Position numbers and translations under genes: made by a program. From assembly GCF_001949145.1 (NCBI RefSeq), contig NW_019091379.1:1795537-1857536 (forward strand): a DNA stretch of 62,000 bases, read 5' to 3'. The notes beneath the pieces are model-generated. The model ran no database searches, was not told where the DNA came from, and saw only the letters and a list, made by a program, of their open reading frames with translations. Positions within the stretch are counted from its first letter, which is position 1, and each line of letters opens with the position of its first letter. Source of the stretch: Acanthaster planci (taxonomy: Eukaryota > Echinodermata > Asteroidea > Valvatida > Acanthasteridae). Positions 11,902-21,111 of this stretch are shown here, one piece after another.

Positions 11902-13260
11902 CATTGATTAGACTGTGCGCCAGCTCGCACTTTGTGCGAGGGCGCTCTTCAACAGAAATAAAACAACTATCGATCACTGACGTCTTGGGCCAAGACTAGG
12001 GCCGGGGCTACAATTTTTCGTATGGGGAAATGATGTTATTCCTAGTCTGGAGAGGAAGCTCTCGTGGAAGCTTCCCCTGTTGAAATATCGGACTTTTTTT
12101 CCTTCATCCAGAGCCACAATTATATTTAAATAGCCTTTATTGATGTCGAGTGTCCCGAGTGTGCTGTGTAAAAACCAATTCGCGGGCAGGAACTTGTTAA
12201 ATGTGTGTTGAGATAAGTGGTCACAGCCGCCATTCAGGACGGCACTACGCTAGCTGAAGCCCCTTTGTTTGAAAACAGTGTATCCTACAATCAAAGTTCG
12301 GGGCCAATTGCATGCTAGCCGACATCACTGGTCGGGGTTTCTCAAACGAAAATCAAGTGCTTTTGTTTGGCCTCTTAATTTCTTTTTAATTATTCTTATT
12401 GCCAATTCCATTTACACCAAAAGAAACTCAATTCGCAATAAAGTGCATTTGTGGACTCAACATGTAACACAAGCTTTTTCGGCTGTCATATATTTGGATC
12501 TTTTTCAAATTTTGTTATTACCAAGTTCACAAGCTCCCTGCAGATGACATATAACTTATCCCGACTCTGATGAATAATTATACAATGCATACCTGTCATC
12601 TGATTGGTGGATCGTTGGTCACGTGTCATTGAATTATTCGTTCTATTCAACTTGACTGCTTCCTGCCCCGTTTCCATATCTCATTCCCAGTAAGAAAGAG
12701 GAAAATCATGAAGGGACGGAAACAAAACTAACATTGCACGGTACTACCTACATATACAGACCACGTTTTTATGTGTAATGTGCTAAAGCCTATACTAACA
12801 TTGCGGGCACAAATTTTGACAAAATGACGGACGTTAATGCGGGGGGCGGGAACTAGGCCTATTGGTGTAGGTATTGTGTGAAACAAATAACTGTTGGTCA
12901 AAGAGTAACTGTTGGCTGGTGTTTAGTTGATGTTGGTCGAATGTAGGACTAACTGTTGGTTACGGATTATTAGGGCGGGAAGTAGACCAATTTGTTCTAT
13001 ATCTGGTTAATTCATATCATTTACCATATCATGCCAGGAGTTGCCAAAGATTTCCTTCTAAATATAAATTCATTTAAAGATACGAGTTAATTCAAAATAT
13101 ATCCTTACCAAACGCAGTCATATTAAACACATATCACTTTATTTGTCCTTACGTGTGTTCAACCAGATTTGTTTTGACTCACCCATCCTTAAACTTCTAC
13201 CAAATTAAAATTGGCATCCGTGAAGCATTGGTTAACTTCCCTTTGGCTTTAGACTCCTAG

Positions 13261-13716
13261 GTCGAGTTCGAGCAGCTTGTTCTTGACACGGTTTTCTTGT
13301 TCTCGCGCTCGAACGGAGGGAACACGACTCAAGAGCACTGTTCTCGGAACAGGATCACACACCACCTCGTCAGGGTTTTACAGGAACACACGGAAAAACT
13401 CGTGAGATTTTGATTTTTGAACAGCTGCAAAAAGTAGAGAGATGGCTTTAAAGCCAAAGACAAAGGGAAGTTTTGCAAAATTAACATTAATTATTTTCCG
13501 TAACACAGAAACGAATGTTTCCGTTTATATAGAAAAGAATTCAGCCCATTCAAACATCAACTCTCGAATAACGTAGCCTACATGGACGCCACCATGTTGC
13601 TTGTCACTAACTACCATCGAAAACCGATTGTTTGTTCCCGGCGTTCGAGCGGCCGACCCACGAACAACAAATCGAGCTGTTCGTGAACATACGGGAACAA
13701 GCCGCCCGAACTCGGC
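13261..13716. mobile_element. MITE-like element, copy 2, with 5-bp target duplication
   Basis: The terminal repeats GTCGAGTTCGAGCAGC and, inverted, GCCGAGTTCGGGCGGC bound a 456-bp element related to 11430-11901. It is flanked by CCTAG at 13256-13260 and 13717-13721, a probable 5-bp target site duplication. No transposase is encoded. The transposon superfamily cannot be assigned from this alone. Confidence 0.78.
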
Positions 13717-14096
13717 CCTAGGTTCTACGGGTATCCTCTGTCAAGCATTCAACAAACAGTTTCAATAAGGTTTGATATGCTGTTATACAGTGTGACATAA
13801 CACAGAGCCTTGGGAATCTTGGGCGGGGCTTACTTTTGGAGGGATACCAGGAGCTAGGTTTGACACAAAATATTTTTTTTCGCGGGATGGGGTATGGTGG
13901 CACCAGTTTCGAACTGAGATTCCGTTGGACATAAAAACAAGGACAACTGTCTAATAAAAACAACTGTCCAACAAGTATTTGGACATTGTCGCCTGACAAT
14001 AGGTGTGTCCTTTAATTTGAACTTTCAATTAAATCGTGACTCAATACGTAAAAATCACCGCTCAGTCCCTCAACAGTTGAATTACTAACGGAAAAC

Positions 14097-14455
14097 CCCA
14101 GCAGCCAATTTCACGAAACTTTACGCAGTGTGGCATAACTCCACTTACGCCACATTTTATTGCGTAAGTTGCGCAACAAATGAAGACCAATTTCACGAAA
14201 CTTACGCAACCAAATAATTATGGCGTAACTTACGCAGTCATTTTAGTTGGCTTAATTTAGTTGCAACAAACGAAGCGAAAATGAACTATTTGACTTGCTT
14301 ATGGGGTACGGTTAAGCCTCATGATTAAAACGCAGCTACGCAGCTTTTCGTGAAATCGAACGTTAGCATATTGCGCAGCTATGGCATAAATTCGTGGCGC
14401 AAGGCTTACACATGGTTCAAATTACGCCAAATTTCGTGAAATCGGCTGCAGCAGG
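14097..14455. mobile_element. Fold-back MITE with TTTCACGAAA ends
   Basis: The left end is CAGCAGCCAATTTCACGAAA and the right end, inverted, CTGCTGCAGCCGATTTCACG, followed by AAATTTGGCGTAA. The interior repeats the CAATTTCACGAAACTTACGC module (14190 region) and palindromic TTACGC words. It sits just beyond the stop codon of the secreted-precursor gene and could provide its transcript end: a TTTATT, AATAAA on the minus strand, lies near 14157. Confidence 0.65.
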
Positions 14456-14568
14456 CCTTTAATCTGCATCGGGAATATTCCCTTTAGGCCTAATGGAGTC
14501 CGATCACCAGTTTTTGAGGGGAGTTGAGTCCACGGTGCACTGCGGCCAAAAATGCCCGGCTGACTTCG

Positions 14569-16640
14569 CTATTCTAGGTGGTGCTGGTGGAGCTGACCGC
14601 GCCTACTAAAGTGTGGTATGTCGTCACCCGCTCGGATGGCAGCGCCCTCAGCGGCAGCCTTTAACTCCAAGGGATCATGAACAATTTCGTCAGCGAAGTC
14701 AACGTCATCTTCCATGCCGTTGGCTGTCGGGGAAAAAGAAAGAAAACATTGTCACACGAAATCATGTCAAGCACGATAAGTTTTTTTTAGTGCACGTGTT
14801 GAATTTCCCAATTGAATAGGCCTATAAAATTACCCAAGGAGAATTTTGCAGCCTGTTCTAAGTGGCTTCACACAAAGATTTTGCATAATGGTAATTACAA
14901 TGTATTGTCCAAAGGCCTTCTCAATCTGCAGGGTTTGAAGATAGACAGCAAACTAACAGCACCAGACATACTGCATTTTCTTTTAGTTTGACCAAAGATA
15001 CCAAGTACTTCAGAAGAGGTACTACTTTTTTTCGGAACATTAGGGGTTCCATCACGAATGAGAACAATCTTGACAATTTTTGCGCCCCCCCCCCCTCTTA
15101 AAACTTGGACACACCATTTCCCCTCTCAGAAAATAAATAAATGCACGGGGAAAATTTTCAAATTCCTGAACGTAAACGTCCCGAAAAATGAGTTTATTTT
15201 TAATAAGCAGGAATGGAAAACAGGAAATACATCAGGCATACCGGCGTTGTTTTGCATGTAACCTCTACCATGCTTAAGGACATCTTCGTGCCTCAAGATC
15301 CCGGACAGATCTCTATCCTGGCTGTACCCCGGGATAGGCGCGTGAATCAGATTGATGTCGTTGTCGTTGTTGAGCCTGACGGTGTCGTGAGTGTTGTCAT
15401 CGTTCACTACATACTCAAAGACAGCGGGCTGTGGCGACTGGGTGGTGGAGATCTTGTCGTACATTCTGTGGATCGGTCTTTCCAGCTCCGCTGATTCCCC
15501 GATCCTCCTCGCATCCGGATCGTTTTCGAAAAAATTCTCGTTCGTCTGCCGCTCTGAGCTCATCTCCGTCGGTCCAATTTCGGGACCATAGTCGCCATTT
15601 CTGCGGTATGACGGCGCATCTAAGATTTGCCGAGGTAACGTATCGGGGACCAGCCCGCCTTTGATATTGCTGGGCTGGAGCCCATCATATTGTTCAGGAA
15701 ATGGAAACGGATCTGCTCCTAATCCATCCGGATTTTGGAGTTGCGAATTTAGTCCGGGGTAAGTTCCATCGTCAAGGCTCCGTCGAATTCGTTTGCTCCG
15801 GTGGTGTGTGGCGTACAAATTTCCCAATCTTTTTGTTTCACCCTGACCGTAGACCTGGCAGAAAATGAATACTCCGTCACCAAAAGTGAAACAAAGTTTT
15901 TTTCTCTCTCATGAATGGGAGTGTCAGAATATTCTATATACAGCTTGAGACTCTCTATATTTTTTATTGCTATGCATACTTGCATAATTTTGATCATACA
16001 TTCAATTCAATTCAAAAGCAACATTTATTTCCATACTTCCATTAAAATACGAATCGGGAATACACGTAAAATAAATACGAGCCATAAATACAATGTAATA
16101 TAAAATAAGAGAAAATAGAGAAAACTTGTAAAGATAGAAAGTATTCGGCCAGTTATATGGCAAACTCGCTCATTACAAGAATTTTTTGGACAAAACATGA
16201 CATCCCTCTCACATGGTGTAAAATCCTCCCCCGGACTTACGAAATGACAGCGACCCGTGGGCTCCTCTGCCCATGGTTCCCAGTAGCACCGTTGTCCCAC
16301 CAGACAGTCGCCATCTATCAAGCAGGGGACTTTGCTCTTGAAGGAAAGACAATGAAACATAATTGGTACCGGTATCATTCCCAGGGGCATGTTGCGTGAA
16401 AGAGATGAATTGGGTTCAGCTCGAATTATTGCAATTTCTTCATAGTTCAAATTACGCTATTGGCATTGACATTGGCATTATCGAAAAAAAAATTCCATCC
16501 TTGCACTAAAAATAAATTACGCACAAGTATTTGGCATAAACCAAGTGTCTTACACTTCTCTTGACTAGTAGCGGAGCACAGCTTGAGAGGTGAATCAGAG
16601 AGGACAGAATTATAGCAAACGTGACAGTAGCTAGATTCAT
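14569..16640 (-). CDS. Secreted four-cysteine, dibasic-processed precursor (prohormone-like)
   Basis: Not recognised by name. Exons, in order: 16554-16640, 16241-16336, 15242-15854 and 14569-14723, with phases 0, 0 and 1 and good splice sites (GTAAGA, GTAAGT and GTATGC donors); 951 nt, 316 aa. Residues 1-22 form a signal peptide (MNLATVTFAIILSSLIHLSS then CAP), followed by KR at 27-28. Exon 2 alone encodes a small module with Cys 34, 40, 46 and 59 (C-x5-C-x5-C-x12-C, including DGDC), the only cysteines after the signal region. The rest is hydrophilic, rich in Pro, Asn and Asp, with dibasic sites at 69-70, 82-86 (KRIRR), 145-146, 177-178 and 306-307. It ends in a His-rich tail (GQLHQHHLE). Known convertases cut such sites, so I infer a neuropeptide or hormone-like precursor. 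The module resembles EB/Dickkopf-type Cys motifs. Insect prohormone-4-type precursors are another possible relative, untested. Confidence 0.75.
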
Positions 16641-17689
16641 GACATCTGAAAATGAAAACAGATACGCAGGCTCGCAGGGTTACATTCAGTTTTACTGTTG
16701 TGGATAAAAAAGTACTGTAAATGCCTCGTACGTACTAGATTAGGCCTACAGATCTTGAACTAAGCTCTGTACCAAATCACGTTCAGCTTCAACAATTAGG
16801 CCCCCTGCTAGATTACGACAAAGCTTTCACAAAATATAATGATTAGGCATAGGCCTACTTAAGGGCTTTTCAACGTGCCAAGGAGTGCTTAGAGTTTTCC
16901 TGAAGCCGCTTTGCTTGTCCTCACTGGTGCTCCGTCATTTTCTGAGATCATTTCATGCGTGGTCCCTGTCGGCAATGTGACTTGTCTCTAACCTAAACAG
17001 TTTCTTTGGAAAAAGAGCACCCGACCTAAGTCTTAATTTGAAACGAAAAGGAGAAGGCCAGGGAATTAGTGCCCAATACAGTTTTCCAGTCTATAGGGTC
17101 TATCGTCTACGCCATAGCCTAGTACTGATCACATCTAAGTTAAAAATGTTAACAAAGAAATACATTAAAACACAAAACCGGACAAAAATAGCCTAGCCAT
17201 GCATTGGGATAACATTACACTCACCTGTGTTTCGATATATCCTGTTTATCTACACACCTTTTGCTGAAAGGCTTATTTCAGTCTCATTAGCACTTTACTT
17301 TATCGCGAAAGACTTACACTGTAGTCGGCCTTATAAGATTTTTTTTCAAAAGCAAACGTCACGTAGATGTCTGTACGAACGCGCAACGCGAACGCGCATT
17401 TGCGCGACGCGTATTAAACGCACGATGCTTTGCTTGTGCGAGCGTTCTCAATGTATTCTGATTTTTTGTGAAGATCATTAATTCTGACCATTGCTCTCCA
17501 TCAATGATTCTGACAGTATAAAATGTTGCTTAACAGCCTTCTTGGGATAAAAGCATTCTTTACACACTAGGCTTAACTATTTACTCGATATTAAGTAGGC
17601 TTGATTATTGCATTTAAAAAATCGTATTAGAAGTGGAGAATTGATGACTGCTAGAATTAATCCGCAACAGTTCCCTATCTTCCAATCAG

Positions 17690-17764
17690 TATGATTTTGC
17701 ATACGGTACATATTAAGGGGTAGGGTTCCAAACCCCATAGGGTGTATGTAAAATCATATTGACA
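17690..17764. repeat. Small inverted repeat, shared with 53.5 kb
   Basis: TATGATTTTGCATAC at 17690-17704 pairs with GTATGTAAAATCATA at 17744-17758, one mismatch in 15. The right arm with its flank, AGGGTGTATGTAAAATCATA, recurs at 53546-53565 with one change. That marks it as a dispersed repeat and not a unique hairpin. Confidence 0.6.
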
Positions 17765-18502
17765 TTTTTAATACGCGTGATGAGTGAACCATGTCTCCAA
17801 AAAACCCCAGAAAGACTACTTATGACTCACTATAAAACCTGGTGGGACTAGGCCCTAAAAGAGACACAAAGTCTTGATGTTTGAAAAACTCTTTCTTTTT
17901 CTTGACTGAGTTGTTACCAAAGCTTCAACTGTTTTTAATTACCTTGCATTTTAGCAGAGTTTGAGAATAAGTACAAGCAATTTCCCCTTCCGCACTCAAT
18001 TATTTCTACAATCACCTTATACAAATTTGTTTGATATATTATGCCTTCCGACATTATATATAAATTGTTGCTAAATACACTGAAAATAAATAGAATATAT
18101 ACAATAGCAAAGGCGAAAACAACTATGTACATTACGGCTGGCAATACATTTTAAAGGGACGTCATTTTTATGAAATGTGAGCTGTTTGTCCACAAATTTA
18201 CTTCAACCCCGGCGTATCTTTTACTGAGATATTAGGAGAAATAAAGTAAATAGCTTTTAAAACCAAAGGCCACTGGCGTAACTACTGAGACGGTGGCATG
18301 CTTCCCTCCACCAGACAAAATCCATTTGAAATTTTGAAATGAACAAAAAGCTGCAGGAGAGATACTTTCAGCGATTCCAGAGAAAACAAAAATTATGTTG
18401 ACCCTAGGTCCACCCCGCATTGTTCACTCCAGTTAGACGATTGTGCCTAAGCACGGACGTCATATAGAAACAATCTAGACTCGCAATGACTTTGTACACG
18501 AG

Positions 18503-18652
18503 GAAGCCACCGGCGGCCATTTTACTGTGCCAAATATAAAGGCGATGCCATTGTAATTAAAGATGCGACAACGCATTTTATTAACCATGGAGAACAAGCT
18601 TATTATGTATTACCTTTGTATTTGGCATGGTAACATGGCCGCCGGTGGCTTC
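18503..18652. repeat. 39-bp inverted repeat with 72-bp centre
   Basis: The arms 18503-18541 and 18614-18652 begin GAAGCCACCGGCGGCCAT when read inward from each side and stay complementary through GCCAAATA, with only a few mismatches. The centre carries no repeat. It could be a minimal MITE or a transcribed hairpin; no target duplication is evident. Confidence 0.7.
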
Positions 18653-19064
18653 AGTGTTAATTGGGGATTACTGCTGGATACTGGACTCTGTCTTCCCACG
18701 CCTTTAAGGCACTTTAGCAGATCGCGTGCCTTCATAATAAGCCGAACACACATTGAGAAGTATTATAGGACTGTTCAGTGTGGTGTTTTATCTGTTCGCC
18801 ATCATGGTTTTGTGTTTTTGATTAAGATTTACTTATTCAGGCCATTTTGGTTTTTAGGATTTATTATGGGCCAAAACCTTTTAAGGCACATATCACTCCC
18901 TATAAATATGAGGATTTGGTCCCAGTTTGCCAGTAGACAAAGTGTCAGAATCACCATAAACATACATGTATATAGACATGGAAATCGGCAACTGACGTCT
19001 CTGGAAAAAAAAGGACAGTAATATCTGGCCAACATCACTTAAAATCTGGGTTTAACTTAGCAAG

Positions 19065-21111
19065 TCACATGGAAACACTTCGTTGTCTGGTCAGCATCGC
19101 AAAGCGTCCCTTCTTTTTCGATCGGTCGCGGAAGCCTTTGAACACGCTCGACTTGGTCGTGAGAGATCGGAACTCGCCAGACAGCGCTGAGAAGAGTCGG
19201 ACCACGTCCTCGTAGCTCTCCCGCACTGAGACCTCGAAGAACGGCATGCCGAGGAGCTGGGCCAGCTCAAGGCCCTCGTTGTAGGTGACGACACGGGAAT
19301 GCACCAAATCAATTTTGTTGCCCACCAAGATGGCTGGCAGTGTCTTCGACCTCCGTGCCTGGTCAATAGCAGCCTTGATGTGGGGTACGACGCGGAGACT
19401 TTTGGCATCGGTGACTTCATACACGATGATGAAGGCATCAGCCCATTTCACAGTGCGCTCAAATGAGGTCGTGACCTCAAAACACTCCTGAATGGGAAAT
19501 GGATTAAAAACGCAGTATTATTCCGACCATAGAGTTGAATTACAAAATAAAACAACAAATCTTCAAATCATATAAGCCTGTAATCTACAAAACTATACCT
19601 GTGCAATATAGCAATGACCACGACTGCCATGAATGAACTTAGATATTGATAGACATGACGTCAGACATACCTGAATATCTAGTCTAGTATCTAATATTTC
19701 CAGGTTAACCAACGTCCCGTCTATGTCAACATCCTGCTGATACGTGTTCTCTGCAGCATTAACCAAAAACCACGGGCTTGCGTAACTAGTTAAGTAATCA
19801 GTTTACATGAAAATTTACATGCATGTATCCGGGACATCCCCTTGTATACCACCACCCCTGCGTTTTTTCGCGTACACGTAACGAACGAAATTATAGTTGG
19901 CAGTATCTCTGAGCGGAGGGGACAGCCCATGTAAGTTTCATAATTTCTTCACTTGGAAGGGGAATCCCCGTCTGTGTAATGATAAAAATTTGACAGTTCT
20001 GAACATGTCTCCAAATGAGTGAGCAAATTCCCAGCTTCTGATTAAATAAAAACCACACACATATCTTTGTAATTTTACAGTCAGTTTTGGGAAATAAATC
20101 CTTAGCTCTTTTCCTGGTATGAGAGGATGTCCCGTTCCATGCATGTTGACTTACAAAATATTGGCAATTGGCGAAATTACACAATCATTCCGTATAGTTC
20201 ATACCTTTATTTCTTTCGTAGTCTCCAATAAATCGTCTCGTCAGAAACCGCACAGTAAGAGCTGAAGCAGAAATATATATAAAACCAGCTGCTTTGATGG
20301 TAATCGCATTCAAAGCTAAATTTCTGCATCTTGTATAAAATTAATTACTGCGTTTTTCACTTGTCTTCTTTAAGAACTATACGTTATCGATACACACAGA
20401 ATTTTCAACGGTTACCGTTGCTTGAAATCTAGGCTACGGAACACCTGATTCATTGGATTTACTGTCGATATGCATGGCTACACAGAAGTAAAACCACTGT
20501 CATCAATATATTACCATTCCACAAACAATGAAAAAAGACGTTTTAAATGATGGGAGTGCTCGAGACTGCGCGCATATTGAGTGAAAGTATCGGAAATCAT
20601 ACAAAATATGTGGGTAAATTGCTCAGTTCAGTGCGAATTGTACAAAATGTACCCTCACATTTTTAACATAAAGATCAGGAACCCTGAGTGGATCCAAGTG
20701 ACACGTGACTTCAGTGAAAACAACTGAAACAGAGTGACTCTAAGGTTGACATTTGACTCAGTCTCGGTGGAATTTGAAGATGTGAAAGGTAGATTGTGTT
20801 ATACTAAAAATGTGTCCGGATGGAATTATCTATATCGATTTCTTTGCTGTCTTCCTGCACCGAGGAAATATTTTCCCATTTTGGGGATATGCTTAAGTAA
20901 TCAGAGAGCGACACACCTTTTTTTTCAGAAATCGTCCCCCGCAGTGTCCTGTCCTGCATATGACGAGTTTGGCAGATCAAGTTCAGACCAATTTGGCAGC
21001 GGCCGTTAATTCATAACTCCAGTGTTCGTATTTACCAGTTTTCCCACAGCCAGATCGCCCGAAGACCGCCACTTTTAACCTGTCCAGCTTCTTCTTACTT
21101 CCGCTTGACAT
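19065..21111 (-). CDS. RASL11-like Ras-family small GTPase
   Basis: Exons: 21036-21111, 20205-20261, 19671-19750 and 19065-19487, phases 1, 1 and 0; 211 aa. The P-loop GRSGCGKT is at residues 18-25. Exon 2 gives TVRFLTRRFIGDYERNK, close to the RASL11 RFLTKRFIGDYE block. NKID (G4) and the later FFEVSVRESYEDV also match RASL11 better than RERG. The tail is basic (RSKKKGR) and has no CAAX box, as expected for this subfamily, so lipid anchoring is unlikely. Odd point: the G3 site reads D65-T-R-L, where family members have DTPG or DTAG, so the glycine that contacts the gamma phosphate is missing. I chose the ATG at 21111 (MSSGSKKK, A at -3); the frame stays open upstream to an ATG at 21210, so a longer start is possible. 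RERG is the alternative assignment. Confidence 0.88.

Larger units (their letters stand above)
9996..14568. other. Repeat-rich intergenic stretch
   Basis: No coding exon could be supported between the ALG13 start and the end of the secreted-precursor gene. The stretch is dominated by fold-back DNA: 11200-11320, a pair of related elements at 11430-11901 and 13261-13716, and 14097-14455. The ALG13 promoter should lie just right of 9995, but no core element was recognised. Confidence 0.6.
16641..19064. other. Intergenic stretch without recognised genes
   Basis: It lies between the start of the secreted-precursor gene and the end of the RASL11-like gene. No exon could be supported. It holds a small inverted repeat (17690-17758) related to 53544-53570 and a 39-bp inverted repeat (18503-18652). 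A TTTATT at 18861-18866 would read AATAAA on the minus strand and could serve the RASL11-like transcript. Confidence 0.55.

Noticed and set aside
11585-11911. 108-codon frame inside the 11.4-kb element
   Set aside because: It is not preserved in the sister copy at 13261-13716 and resembles no transposase.
19091-19438. 115-codon alternative frame over the GTPase exon
   Set aside because: Shadow of the RASL11-like last exon, which has the NKID motif in the other frame.
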